The notes: a model not told the origin generated them from the letters alone. 64,000 nucleotides of DNA from Histoplasma ohiense (GCA_017607445.1 JAEVHH010000001.1:5642001-5706000); one strand, 5' to 3'. Positions 34,573-47,900 are shown, numbered from the stretch's first letter. A program made the numbers and translations.

Positions 34573-37057
34573 ATGGTCAAAAAGGATTCTTTTCTCTTTC
34601 CTCGTATGACCAAGAAACCTCCCTTTGCTGTTGAAGCTCCGGGTGTCGAAAAGGTTGAAGGGGAAACCATTCCCCGTAGAAATCCTGCTGCTAAGGATGG
34701 CCTCATCAGCACTCCTCACCCGGATATCTCAACCCTCTATGATAACCTCACATGGAGCACGAAGACGCACGGAAATGCCAAAGCGGTCGGATCGCGCCGG
34801 ATAGTTAAGACCCATGTCGAGAATAAGAAATTCAAGAAGATTGTGGATGGAGTGGAGAAAGAGGTCGATAAAGCATGGACCTTCTTCGAGCTCAGCGGTT
34901 ATACTTACCTTAGCTTTATCGAATTCGAGAAGCTTGCACTGCAGCTGGGCGCTGGTCTCAGGAATCTTGGGCTCGAGAAAAATAGCAGGCTCCACCTGTT
35001 TGCTGCTACGAGGTGAGCCATCCGGCACCAGCATCGTAGCCCTGCTAGCTCCATCCTCCTGTGTTTCCTTAGCTACCTCGCATATTATGCTAACTCTACT
35101 CGTTTTCCTTGATGTAGCGCGCATTGGTTGGCAATGGCACATGGTATTTAACTCCGATGGCACCTCATTCACACATTTATGAGCCTCTCCTAACATCTCC
35201 TAGGCGCTTCATCTCAATCAATGACGTCGGTGACCGCCTATGACTCCTTGGGAGAGGATGGTTTGAATCATTCCCTGGTCCAGACACATAGCAGCGCCAT
35301 TTTCCTGGACCCTGCCCTCATCCCCACTCTTACTCGCATCTTGAAGGATGCCACGGATATTAAACACGTCATCTACGACACGGCAACTGAGGTCAAGCAA
35401 GAACATATTGATAGCCTGAAGTCTGGCTTCCCTCATATCAACATATTGAACTTTGAAGATCTCCGAAAGCTTGGCGAAGAAAATCCCGTAGATCCGGTAC
35501 CACCAACCCCGGAAGATCTGTGTAAGTACCCAACATGGTATATTGTTGCTGGTTCATTTACTAATTAAATGTGTAACTTCTTCAAGGTACGATTATGTAT
35601 ACATCAGGATCAACCGGACCGCCGAAAGGTGTGGCTTTGAAGCATCGCATGGTTATCGCGGGGAGTATGTCAATAATTTCTTTGAATCCCTCGCTCAGTA
35701 AACCTAACCTGCTAACCCCAATTATACAGTGGCCGGGGCAAATACTAATGTCGGGCATGTTCTGGGCCCAACCGACACTCTCCTGACCTATCTTCCGCAA
35801 TCGCATATCCTCGAGTTTATATTCGAGAATCTTTGCCTTTTTTGGGGTGGGACTATGGGTTACGGAAGCCCCAAGACACTTTCGGACGCGTCCGTACGTA
35901 ACTGCAAGGGCGATATTCGTGAATTGAAACCTACCGTCCTGGTTGGTGTACCGGCCGTGTGGGAAACCGTAAAGAAGGGAATTATCGGCAATGTAAACAA
36001 GGGTGGCGCGCTTGTCAAGGGACTTTTCTGGGGAGGTCTTGGTGCCAAAAACTTCTTGATGTCTACTGGCCTCCCGGGATCAGGCGTCTTGGACGCAATC
36101 ATTTTCAAGAAGGTCAAGGAAGCGACTGGAGGTCGACTCAGAGTTGCCTTGACCGGTGGCGGGCCGATTTCCAAGGACACACAATTATTCCTTTCCATGG
36201 CTCTATGTCCAGTGATTAATGGATATGGCTTAACTGAAACCAGTGCTATGGGTAGCTTGTGCGATCCTTTGGCATGGACCATTGACACCGTTGGTGATAT
36301 CCCGTCATCGATCGAAATCAAACTTGTTGATTTTCCAGAGGCAGGTTATTACTCGAAGAACACCCCACCCCAGGGTGAGATTTGGATTCGTGGCCCTAGC
36401 GTTATGGAAGGATACTACGAAAACGAAGAAGAGACCAAATCGGTTATGACGGAAGATGGTTGGTTTATGACCGGCGATATTGGCGAGTTTGACAAAAACG
36501 GCCATCTGAAGATTGTCGACAGGAAGAAGAACCTGGTTAAGACGCTGAATGGCGAATACATTGCACTTGAAAAGCTAGAGTCGATATATCGTTCCGCAGC
36601 TGTCGTCGCCAACATCTTGATTCACGCCGCGACAGATCAAGTTAAGCCGATTGCGGTTATCGTCCCCGCCGAACCTGCTCTCCTCGCGCTCGCGAAGGCG
36701 AATGGAATCGAAGGAGAAAGTATCGAGGCTCTAGTTAATGACAAGAAATTGAACTCCATTGTCCTCAAAGAGTTACAAAATGCGGGTCGTGCTGGGCGTC
36801 TTAAGCCTTTTGAAATCATCGAGGGAGTCGTCCTCTCTGATGAAGAGTGGACACCACAAAACGTACTAATGTTCCCCATCATTTATAATTCCCCCTCTTC
36901 CCTCACACCCGCTTTTCCCACCTGTGTCTTAACCTTATCACTGCTAACTCTCTATTAATCAATCTAGGGCTACATCACCGCTGCTCAGAAACTCCAACGA
37001 AGGAAAATTGCAAGACATTTCCAGAAGGAAATAGACCGTGCCTACGGGAAGAAATGA
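34573..37057 (+). CDS. FAA1: Long-chain fatty acyl-CoA synthetase (FAA1/FAA4 type)
   Basis: AMP-forming ligase that activates long-chain fatty acids to acyl-CoA for lipid synthesis, import and beta-oxidation; probably on ER, lipid droplets or plasma membrane. Six exons (34573-35012, 35118-35143, 35204-35521, 35587-35664, 35730-36862, 36968-37057) give 694 residues, normal for the family. The second exon is only 26 nt (SAHWLAMAHG). The ATP/AMP loop TIMYTSGSTGPPKGVALKHR begins near residue 263. Further blocks are TYLPQSHILEFIFE, LTGGGPISKDTQLFLS, the adenylate motif GYGLTETSAMGSLCDP near 452, and the FACS signature DGWFMTGDIGEFDKNGHLKI with DRKKNLVKTLNGEYIALEKL. There is no PTS1 at the C-terminus (AYGKK), arguing against the peroxisomal Faa2 class. 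The symbol denotes the family; FAA1 and FAA4 cannot be separated here. Confidence 0.95.
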
Positions 37058-38450
37058 CTTGAGAGACTTTAGCTACCTCCCCAGTTACTTCGGCACTCTT
37101 ACTCTTTATCAATCTATGTCCTAGAACGATGCTATGCGCCAGCCAGTCGGGGACAACAGGATTACTATGTTTATCACCAGTTATATCACCCTTTGCTATA
37201 AATAACATATTATTCCCCCCGCAGCCTACCCCAGTGCTCCCTTCCACATTCCTACCTCCTTGGAAAATCTCCGGTAATGAATGCCACTTATCGACATGTG
37301 AACGAACTTCTTCGATTGGTCAATCTAGCACGGTCCAATCCACCCGTGGCTTCCAGGACATGGATTTACAAATCCCTTCCTCGTCCTCTACCAGTGGCGA
37401 TTTCCATTCTCCTTTTCCTTCATTTTTTTTCTCCCCCCTCTTTTTGCTTTTGGCCTCCGTTATGTACGTTCTGTTTTTCGTTGCTCAGTATTGTCGCCTA
37501 TATAAACCTCGACCCAATGCCTTTTCCCACTTCCTGCACTGAACATTTCCCTCGAGCGGACAACCTTACCTTTATACATGGATGTACCTATTCTCAATGC
37601 ACGCGTGAAATTACCCCATATTGTTCCTTGCACGTTCACGCCTTGCCTTTCATGTTTTCCTGGTTTGGTTTGCTTTAAGTTGTGAACTTTGTTCCGGAAT
37701 TTTCGTTGGTTCCCTTTTTTTCTTCCTCTTTTCCTGCTTTGCTTGCCTACTTCACTTGCGTTTGGAAATGTGAAAATTGTTTTAAACATTGATCAGTAAC
37801 TCTGTATTTTATGATCTCCTTTCCCCAGTTTTGATGAGTTTTATTTGATTTTTTTGTAACCTTGATTATTGACTCTTTTTTTATCTACGTATACCTCGTT
37901 CACTTTAGTTTGTTATTTGTTTCCCTAAAGTATTTATGTAGCCGGATCAATATATATACCTGTTTATATAGGCATTTACGTCTTAAACGTAGGTGGATTT
38001 GTGTGAGCACATTACGTATCAATGGACAATATTCTTCAAAAAATCCACATGCAAGTAGGAGTACTTTATTGTTTAGACCAAATGGCATATATATTCATTC
38101 AGTCATATATTGAGGAATATCAGTATAAGAACCTCCGGGCAATAGGAGTAACGAAATGGACGCTAAACCTTTCCTGGAAAAATGCCAAGACATGATGGCA
38201 TGGCATGGGCAAACATCAAAGTCTCAAAAAGTCCAGCACCACCACCAACCACACAACAAGGTCATCGGTTCCCTTTTTTACAAATAATGTCGCTGTGGTC
38301 GTATGTCCAGTCCCTCTCCCTCCCTTTGTGTGTGCTCCAATTTCCGCAAATCAAATTTCAATTGAATTCCATACAGGAAGAAAACTAAGCAATCCACCAG
38401 AGTTGCTTAATTCGTATACAGCAATGTGCATTATATAACGACGGAGATGA

Positions 38451-38453
<3 letters not shown>
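37058..38453. other. Intergenic region
   Basis: The acyl-CoA synthetase 3' flank, a T-rich stretch (37,380-37,900) and the upstream region of the next small gene. No supported gene was seen. Confidence 0.55.

Positions 38454-38485
<32 letters not shown>
38454..38485. repeat. 32-base poly(A) tract
   Basis: Uninterrupted run of A that ends 30 bases before the start codon of the small membrane protein gene, a position consistent with a promoter poly(dA:dT) tract. Confidence 0.9.
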
Positions 38486-38488
<3 letters not shown>

Positions 38489-38515
38489 ACAACAAACAAT
38501 TACTAACTCACTAAA

Positions 38516-38719
38516 ATGCCCCCCGCGCTTTCTAGGTCCTACCGCAACCTTTCTCCGCGCACTCGCTTCCTCTTCGGAGCTGGCCTGATGGCCTACGCTG
38601 CAGTTGGGATGTGGTGGTCTCCTAAAATTGAGGTGGCTTTGGGAATGGTGCCGAGCAAGGAGGAGCAGGCGGACTTGGACAGGAAATTGAGTGTTAAGAT
38701 TTCGACTGTCGAGCGGTGA
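38516..38719 (+). CDS. Small single-pass membrane protein (67 aa)
   Basis: Intronless frame of 67 residues. The N-terminus is basic (MPPALSRSYRNLSPRTR) and is followed by one hydrophobic segment FLFGAGLMAYAAVGMWW (about residues 18-34). A charged tail follows, with VPSKEEQADLDRKLSV. The basic leader plus a single membrane segment would suit a small mitochondrial inner-membrane protein. I believe similar short proteins exist across filamentous ascomycetes, but I do not know a named function. Context (a good start in a purine/A-rich leader and a poly(A) tract just upstream) supports expression. Confidence 0.65.
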   Translation: MPPALSRSYRNLSPRTRFLFGAGLMAYAAVGMWWSPKIEVALGMVPSKEEQADLDRKLSVKISTVER

Positions 38720-41078
38720 ATGATGAGTGGATGGATGGGATGGGATGGGATGGGGGAATAATGAGGGAGGAAGGGAGAGAAAAGTGCTGCATGTGAGGCG
38801 GGGAGGTTATGGGAAATGGGAAGGGCTATTGGCATTGAGTTGGGGAAGAGGCATGAACTATGCTAGATGATTTACGGGTTTAATGTTACTGTGGTGTGAC
38901 CAAGGTCTGGAAGAGACCGGTGAGGAACTGGGAGGGGGAGGTTTTGGCGAGAAAAAGAAGAGATTAAAGCGTATACGCTGTGGGTATGATGAGTGCGTGA
39001 GGGTGAGAATGTTGTGTACATGTGGGTAATTCCATCATCGGCCGAACATTGACGTGGTACATTAATACGTGCTGGCTTCTGAAAAGGAATAGGAGGAGGT
39101 TGGAAGACGCCTGCGTATACCGACGATCATGAAATAGGTACGATGGGAGCGAAATGGGCCCTGGATAAAGATGTGTGACCAGATGATCGACTTCTGAGAA
39201 GTCTCTTTTTTGCAATTTCAACTTTTCATCCTTTCTTGCCTTTGGACTTCAACTTATCTTGGGGAGAAACGGATCTCGGACAGGCAGGGAGATCTCAGGG
39301 GCTGCAGTCGTGGAACCGAATCGAGAGCTCGGGGCCGATTTTGGCCTCGATTACACAAAATAGTGGAGTTGGACACCATTGCAATGGCATATCAAATTGC
39401 TCTAGTCCAGCCCTCCCCGTCATGATGAGAATGCGCTACACTAACACGGGTTTCGGACTAGATTGTATTCCTTTCGATGGAAGTCCGAGTCAAGGGGAGG
39501 TGGAGAGAGAAATTGACGATCAGTTCCTTTGAGACTTGCAGCGGCAAGTTCGAGTTTGAGTAAAATTGGTTTGCCCTTTTTTCGTTGTCGAAGTGCTTGT
39601 TCAATTTTCTTTCAAACGCTATTCGACTACTTTTCCTTTTTTGAATGGCTTCTTCTCTGTTCCGTTGGCTATCCAACACTCCTCTATCGTCAAATCAAAT
39701 CTCAATGCAGACAAGTGCATATTTTTGTTCATTGCCGACGCTGTACACATTGAGATGTACTACTCCCCATCGATGGCATTGGATGTGTTTCGAAAAAGAC
39801 CTGCTGCCGTGATTATTGTGATGGACTAGATCAGTTCACGGCGATTGGAAAAGCCATGAGCATAATCTGCCTCTCGACAGGACGATGGCGCGGAGCGAGC
39901 AAGGGTGGAGAATTTGAACAGTTGTTCATGCTGGTTTCCATCGACCTTTACAGCTCCCCTGCACGCCCAGACAGCTAGTTTCGTGCTCCCTACCTGCTGA
40001 CGCCCTGACTCCACTTCGATACTCGGATTATCACAGTTGTATATGCCAAAGAGAATGGCATTCTGCTCCTACAAAGTAATTCAAAGCAAACCAGTTCGTC
40101 CTAGGATCCCCAAGTGCATGGATGTTACGAATCTTCCGGACGGCTTGCTGTTTTTCACCGTGCTGCTCTCCCCTCTCTCCGACCTTATAGTTGGCAATGC
40201 TCCTCCAACCAGCTTACCCGACACTTGTCGCCATCACGGCGTCTCCTGCGGGATGCTCGTGTGTGTACGCGTACGCAATACTCTTGAGACAAAATTAAAG
40301 AAACTTAAGATCTACCATCTGTCATTTGTCACTTTGGTCCAGGCTCAGCCACTATATTCTTCGAAATCTGAATATACTAAAGCTACATCTGCGTCTCTTG
40401 ATATTCCGACTTAGAGTCAGTCTGCATTGCTGCAGCCACTGATGTGCATCAATATCGATCCATCGGCCAAATCAAATATACCGTCAGCGGTTTGAGCTGC
40501 TTTGAGAATCATGCTTCAAACTTCTGACAGTTCCCGATTGAGCACTGGCGCCTGACGAGTTTATGTCTCAGGCCACCATCCATCTCGTTTGGCTTTTGCC
40601 TCCACTATCATTCGCCTTCCCTCGTCAAAAGTTACGCTGTCTGCGAATATCAATTGGCTTTGAATTTCTGCTCTAGGAGGCTGTTCTACTCAGCTTAAAG
40701 CCAGAATGAGTAAGTTTCGCATCTTTTCGCACTCAGCTTGATTTTGTTGCGTTTATGGTCACTGAAAATAAAGGGCTTGGATTTGTAAATCAGTCATTGG
40801 AAATCCATAAGATGGAAGCAGAACAAGGGTGGACCAGCCTCTGGCCCACGACACACCCCTTTACACCTGTATGCTGTGTCTCCAGCTATTGACGGGTATG
40901 GATTTTTGCGATGAGAGTTGGTATTGTAATACCAAGCACGGAGCCTGTGTACCCATTGACTGCCACGGTGTTTTATATCGGCCCTATTATTTCGATAGAG
41001 GTCGGTCCGGGGTGTATATAACCAGAAAAGGCAATATACCTAAACAGGATGGGTACCTAGGTTATCGGTTAGCTACTT

Positions 41079-41080
<2 letters not shown>

Positions 41081-41108
<28 letters not shown>
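41081..41108. repeat. 28-base poly(T) tract
   Basis: Uninterrupted T homopolymer in intergenic DNA, seen directly. Confidence 0.9.
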
Positions 41109-41109
<1 letters not shown>

Positions 41110-41358
41110 TTGTTCCTTTCTACTTTCCAGCAATGAAGGAAGGAGGAGGAAGCAGTTTATATACTTATTTCAATTCTCTATAATAGATGCCATGTGTCAC
41201 CGTCATTTACATATTTCTTCTCCGTCTAGATAGCTCGGAATAGGGCACAATAATCACGTGGCTTCACTGTCCAGCAATTTGGCAACAGTGATGGAAAGAT
41301 GCTGGTAAAAGCACAGAAGAAATCAAGAAAATACGTGGAAAGTATGGCACCGTACACT

Positions 41359-41389
41359 ATTACATTTCATCTAGTAAATGAAATGTAAT
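41359..41389. repeat. Perfect inverted repeat, 12-bp arms, 7-base loop
   Basis: ATTACATTTCAT at 41359-41370 is exactly complementary to ATGAAATGTAAT at 41378-41389. No T-run of a terminator follows and no gene abuts it. Confidence 0.8.
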
Positions 41390-42433
41390 GACATTTGAAC
41401 TCAAATTAACGGTCACCAATCTCTTACGATCTGTCTCGTGTTAAAAGGGTTATACTGACGACCAGCTGCCTGCATGGCTAACACACATGGGGCACATTTT
41501 TCCCGATACATAGCCACTGACAACTTCCCGTCTTCGTAGTTCGAATCTCTAGAAGTGTTAAAACAAACCTCCGGCGAGACACTCCTTTCCCCAATTCGTT
41601 CTTCCCTCGTGCCTTTCCCAATGCGCAACCCTCAGATCAATACGTCCCACCATGAACGCCATACATATTTATTTTTTTCGTGTAACATTCCCTTCTCTTT
41701 TCTTATTTTTCTGGTCCCAGTCTGCCGAAATCTTGGAGAGGCATTCCAAAACAATGTAAGAAGAAAACATAAGCTACTAAGAAAGTCGCTTTGCTGCGGT
41801 TACTCAATGCGATTCGACCTAGTTATCCAAACTAGGAAGCCTAACTAAGAAGCACTTTTGATCCATATGCAAAACAATACAACATGTATGACACAAGCAA
41901 AATTTAGCGCGAATGAAAAACATGCGCTAGGGAGCATCAACAGAGCAAGGCAGGTGAGAAATTGGTTGCACCATGATGTGATCCAGCCATTCAGACAGCT
42001 TGCTTTGTGTTCGATGGCACCATGTTCAGCACCCACTCTATGACTTGCCCCTATGCGAAGTCTCGGCCTTGGATGAGAAAGGAAGGACATTTAGACGGGA
42101 TCAGGGTCGTTTAAAAATGGCTGATAGTGATAAAAACAGATGAATTGATTGACATTAAGAATAAATATAATCATATAGGAAAATTTTAAAAAGCCCCAGA
42201 ATAAAATGGGAAAGGCGAAAAGTGAGAACTCCAGAAGTAAGACAAGCTAAATTGATGTTAAACAGCAAATCTTTCAATTGCGCTGCGGTCCCGAATGAAG
42301 ATTGTTTGAAACTCTTAGCAAAAGGAAATCGTTAAGCGTTGATGATATAGAGAAATAGTCAGGAAAACTGGCGCAGAATGCGCAAAGTCCAAAACGATGG
42401 AGCATTTGTCGTTAAGCAATCAACTACCACATT

Positions 42434-44976
42434 TCAAGAACAGAGACTCTGGGGACTTTGGATCGGGTCGAGGCGGCCGTAAGAATTATCTCCGGAACGA
42501 CTGGCATAGGATCCACCAAATCTGGGACCTGAAGCGTTATTCAAATAACTGGTAATACCGTGCCGTTTGAGATATTGACTTGAGCCATCGTGCTCATTTT
42601 GTAAGGCCGGGATCATTGGATCGAAGGCTGTGTTGTACGTACTATCGTGATCCTCCTGTGTCTTTACGGTGGCGTCGTCATCGTAGCTTGGAATATGTAG
42701 GCGTAAGTTAGACGGTTCGATGCATATTTTTCTTGAATCTGGTGAAGCAGTTGTAAACGTTGGGTCACCATAAGGGCCTGCGGTTGTGGTGTCCTTGATC
42801 GTCTCTAACGGATCCATCGAACCGTTCATCATGGTATAGCTGTTATAATCAGGCGACGACGACGACGACGATATAAGAGGGCTTGTGGTTAAAGGGGAGT
42901 GGTCTGTAGATGATAGCCGGTGGTAGTTATACGAAGCAGGAGGGCGGTGACTACCACTGTAGTGTGACATTAATGAAAGATGGGCGCGTGGGCCATGGCC
43001 TATTCCTGGAGGTAAGCAACCTCCTCCGTTGCCATCTCCTGAGCTTCCAGTACCGCCATCTGGCCCCATACTTGCTGAGCTGTCTCGCCGACCATCTTTA
43101 TAATGACCCGGTGACCGACCACGAACCACCATCGGATGGGATAATCTTTTAGCGATCAAGACCCACTGAAGATCAACACCATTTGGCATGGGGATTTCTG
43201 CGTAGAGCTCCACAACCAGATTGTAATACTGTTGTTGCGCACGGCGTTTGCCATTGTTTGCTGTTGCTTTTTGAAACTGGATACGTTCAAATGTATGGGA
43301 AGAGGGTGGCTGTGATACCTGCGGAGCTGCTCCGAAGGTTTGTCCATAATCTAATGGTAGACTTGAAGTGTGTGGTGGCGCGGCGAACGATATGTGATTG
43401 CCCCCAAGCGACGGTGGATGGACCATAGCGAGAGACGGTGGATGCTGCGGGTGCAAAGTTATCCTTCCCGGCTTCTTTTCTGACTGTTTGTCTCGTTTTG
43501 GCGTATGTTGGACAAGTTCTCGGGTTTCATTCTCTTGGGCATTCACGACCGCAGATATTGACATTGCAAACGACCGAACGCTCTGCGGGTTGCTGTTGGG
43601 AAGTTGGACATATAGTGGAGAATTTGGAGTCCAGGGGCGTAGCGAGAACGAGCAGGATACAGAAAAGTAGTTTCGACGATAGCATGTCCATTTGTCATCC
43701 ACCTGAAAGAACCCCTTATGTATCTTCGCTTGGATTTCCGGATTGATTGTTTGGTGGCTATTTGTAAAAACGGAATGAAGCACGTTTGTTTCGTTGAATG
43801 GGGGAGCTTCTGGGCTTGATTGAGAAGTCCGAGATGAGGTGTCCATCAGATGGTTGTAAATCGAGGAACTATTTGCGTGGACGCCCATTGTTCGTGTAGA
43901 AGGGTATTGGGAATAACGTGATATATCGTTCATAGTCTGGTGCGGAGTGCCGTATGAGTTCCGGTTTATGGAGTATGATATCGAATACGGATCGGTCCTT
44001 GTCATCAACCCGGTTGACACTGGAACCACAGTGCCCTGTGATTGCAAGGGTGGTGACATACCCGACGGAGGCTGGCTGGAGAGCAGAGGCGTTAGAACTG
44101 GCAAAATGGTACCATAAAAGCAGAGGTAAATTGGGTGGAAGTTGGGAGGATAAACTTACAGCGCAGGTACCCGTTGGACTCTCAAGTCTCCCATTCTATC
44201 GTTCCACCGCAAGTTTGTAGGATGGGAGTAGGACGATTGCGTCGAATACCCTTCGGTTGAAGTCGCCGTATTCGGTATAGAATTTGATAGTGATGTATAA
44301 GCATATGAAGTCGTAGCTGAGCTGGGGCTTGTTGAGGATGATCCACGGGACGGTTCAATCGGGCTCATGAGTAGCCCAGATGCAGCATTAAAGCTGGAAT
44401 AAGAGGAATCCAACATTAGCAAACCGACACAAGTTCAACAGTGTAAATTAATTACAACAGTGAGATTAACAAAAAATAGCACAATGAGGCACTGAAATAA
44501 AGCACTAACTACAGCACCGTCAGCGAAATAAATTCCAGAGCAGTCCTGTGACCTGGGTTACCGGGGGTGGGGAATGAGCTGTCAACACCCCGTGGCCATG
44601 CATCAGAGCAATAATGCGGTGATAAGGAAGCTGGATGGGCTTTCTAACTAAGAAAGACAATAGTTCGAAGCGGCATGAAACACAAGGTCAAAAAGCTAGC
44701 AGTCAAATTGCCAAACACCGAGAGAGGTGGGAATGCAAGGGCAGTCGAAATTAAAAGGAGGATGGGCACCTACGGTACATCTTGTACCGCAGAATGTCGT
44801 GCGGCGTACCTAAAGCCGTTGGTGACGGGTACAGAACCCAGGTGTCCTAATTGATGTCTTAGTGAATCGGTTCTCTGGAGGCCAGTTTCGGGGTTTTCGG
44901 TCGGGAAAGAAGTTGTGGTAGGGAACGTACGTTCGTTTGCGATGTACTCGGTCTCAGAAGGCACAGGATAGTCAAT
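42434..44976 (-). CDS. vib-1: NDT80/PhoG-family transcription factor (VIB-1/XprG type), 5' end open
   Basis: p53-like DNA-binding regulator of the VIB-1/XprG group, which controls extracellular protease genes, the nutrient-starvation response and, in Neurospora, heterokaryon-incompatibility-associated death. Three exons are supported: complement(42434-44075, 44160-44393, 44774-44976), 692 residues so far. The first lacks an ATG (it starts DYPVPSETEYIANERTFPTT after a TTTTCAG acceptor), so one or more short upstream exons are missing. The DNA-binding core is clear: INPEIQAKIHKGFFQVDDKW, then CYRRNYFSVSCSFSLRPWTP, FERIQFQKATANNGKRRAQQ and QYYNLVVELYAEIP, ending near HPMVVRGRSPGHYKD. N- and C-terminal parts are Ser/Pro/Tyr-rich and likely disordered, with a serine run near 42857. 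An alternative donor (GTACGC inside NGFRYAA) would also keep phase; I preferred the stronger GTAGGT at 44773. Confidence 0.88.
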
Positions 44977-47900
44977 CTGAAAAGAATTCTCAAGCAGTGT
45001 GGCTGCACAAATCCAGGTTAGATTGGAGTTTTAAGATTTAATATGGTAGCAGGCAGAAAATAACACATTCTTAATCGATAGAGCAAATACGGATGAAGTA
45101 CAGTGTTGCAAAGGGTACGCTCGGATGTAGCTAGGTTGCACAAGCATGCATTGGTTGGAAAATCGGTCAGGAAGAATCAAAGCAAGGAGGGGAAGGCGGT
45201 AGAGTGAAAGAGTAATGCAGGAATCAAAGAAGTAAATGGGTAAAAGCGGAAAATAAATAGTAATGGGAAAATAAAGAAAAAGGAAATAAATAGCACTGAG
45301 GGAAAACGTGGACGATCTTCCGCTGACAGCGGGTGGTGGTCTAAATAATCCAAACAATGTATCTTTGAAGTCGTACCAGATGAAAATAAGCTTACTATTA
45401 TTCATTTGTCAGGTCAAATTCCGCCGACAATCAGCAGAGGACGCGCTGCTGGATTGGGTGGCTCGACTTCGGGAGAAGTCCCAAGAAAAAGGAACCGGAG
45501 AATACGCTCCAAAACTGCAGGAAGGCGTTTAGACCAGACAAACCTTGTGGTAGTCGGGCGACGCTGGAAATGTCGATAGTAATGATTGGCTGGTCTCAAT
45601 CCTGCTCGATGGACACTCCTAAGGGCAGATCGGGCCCTTGTTGCGAGTGAGAATTCAATAAGCTTTTCCGGGATTGAATAAAAGAAATACGGATATGATA
45701 AGGCCAACAGGAGACGCTTCATGCGACCAATCTCAAAATAGTAAAGGCGTAGATAAAGCGGAAATATGGGGAAGCGATCGCAACCTTTAACTAGACTTCT
45801 TGATCGACGTTTGTTGGTCGCGAATGACAATAACTGCGCAAAGATTTTGCATATCGGGGTTTATAGCCATTTACCTCGACACAATGAGCTTGTAGTTGCG
45901 TAAATATCCTGCCGATTTTGTCGAATTTTATGTATAAACAGGAGGAAATGAAGAAATGTCTGCGATTCACGGAAAGCGAGTATGTTGCGTCGGAGAAGAA
46001 CTGGAATTGATGACACGGGCGTTGGGGAAAATATACGGAGAAAGATGTTAAGAAGTGATTTGTGAAAAAGGGTAGGGTTTGCAGAGGTATAACAAGTTAT
46101 TTCCAGCTTCAGAAATCAGTTCGACACTGCGAATGGGCTGGGCAAGGTGCTTAGATGATCGACCGCTAAGACTCAATGCGAAGGTGGACGGATTAGAAAA
46201 AGAAAAAAAAGCGCAAAATACAACAGATAATAGAAACGGTAATGGATAAGGGCAAACCAAGACAGGGACAACCTGTAGTTGTCAGCTGCGCTCGCTTCAC
46301 TTGAGAATGAAATCGAGGAGATAAAATGTATAACGACAGTGAGCGGCATAAAGAAGCTTTAATAAAACTTCATTTTTAACGGGAACACTCCACGAAAAAT
46401 GGTGTTCCACAAGCGGGCGAGGACGCCGAACAGCCCTTGGACAGACAAGCTGTTCAGCTAGATGTAGTGGGAGCAGCTCATTGGATCAGATGGAAGGTTT
46501 GAAGAAATAATATCTAGGGTAGGCATCGGCAAATTTTTCTTCTCTTCTCCACTTCCATGCAAAATTGAAAATTAAAAGTCTGCTTGATTTTCATTGCTTG
46601 ATTTTTGCTTTTTCCTTCCTTGCCGCTTCTTCTTGGTAATTTATTTTCTGAGCCCCCAGTTTGTCGATCGAGGAGATGAGAGGGTAGAACTTTTGGACTT
46701 GCGCCGGCAGCTGATAGCCCTATCGTATTTTGGCCGGCTTGCGCAAGTTTGACGGCCGCCAATGAACGTTGCGGCGAGCACGATGATATGACCCTCTGGA
46801 CCATTCCCCGAACGATCCTGGGTCCAGGGTAGTCTAGACAGCATGGATTGTACGGCCGCTTCTTTCGAGAGCTTTGTCTATTTGGCATCCGCAATTTTCG
46901 TTCTATTGAGAGACTCCCGAGTTCCAGAAGGCTTGCGGATGAGTGGAAGTTAAGGTCGTAAGGACACGCACAAAGCACAGATGGCAGCAACGGGAGATGG
47001 TTATTATTAGCCCTCATTTACCTCCAACCAGTGCCAACCACTAGAATTCTTCGAGTCACCATTCATATTCCCTGCCTCACAGGACTGCTGCCAAATTATT
47101 TCATTTTCGTTCATGCCTTGGTCATAATCGAATTTTTCATTTTTCCTCCTGCGTCAGCACATGTCCTAGTAACCCTATAATAGGGCGACTTCATTGTATC
47201 TTTCTCTTTATAAGCACTGCTTCATTCTCGCTGCTTTTGGGCTCCACGCTTGCGAGCACAAAGCTTTAACAGCAGCTAGAACCGTATCCAACCCTACTTA
47301 TAACATTAATACGACGGGGTTTCTGTAGATTCGTAAATTCACTTGGGGAGATCATTGATCATTGTCATTTCAACAGTAAATAAACAACGAAATCTGACCG
47401 TCTGGCGACGATTTTAGTCAAGAATGGTTTAATGAATTAACCGCAGTGGCTCCATTCCTGATTGCAATCAACTCCAATTTCGGCTGTGCCCCGAAGAGAG
47501 AACAGACCGCGCAAGAACAAATCAGATAAAGAATCGTAGAGGACACTCCACTGAAAGGGCGGTAGGGGACAGGAAGCGATTTCTTGGCGTCCAAGTATCT
47601 TTCCCGGCTGGGAGGGGGAGGGGGGAAGAGTGTAAGCAATATTCTCTGACCCAGAGAGGAAATTCAGAATAAAAGAATAAAGATGGAAACTCTGGTTGGA
47701 TGGCATTGGCAGTCTGAAGCAGTACAATGCGACATAGGTCTCAAGAACGATCCGAAAATAATCACACTCCGGCGGTGTTGGTTTTGGAGTGACTTAGAAG
47801 TGCATTCTTCAAACTTGCTTTCTACGCTTTGATTTCGCCAATAAGTACTGACAGTATTTCGAATGTTAGCACTGCGTATGCTGTGCGCATGAATGCGCTT

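Larger units (their letters stand above)
38720..42433. other. 3.7 kb intergenic region, no supported gene
   Basis: It contains GGGAT-type simple repeat near 38733-38760, a poly(T) tract at 41081-41108 and a perfect 12-bp hairpin at 41359-41389. Frames at 39.2-40.4 kb are short, use poor codons and have no domain or splice support. Confidence 0.55.

Noticed and set aside
34235..34609. 124-codon plus-strand frame overlapping the start of the acyl-CoA synthetase
   Set aside because: It lies in the pyrimidine-rich 5' leader and ends just inside the real gene in another frame. The translation is low-complexity Leu/Ser/Pro without a domain. An upstream ORF role is possible but unsupported.
46514..47017. 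167-codon minus-strand frame
   Set aside because: Its composition is basic and unstructured, it has no domain, and no splice-consistent neighbours. It probably lies in the leader or promoter of the VIB-1-type gene.
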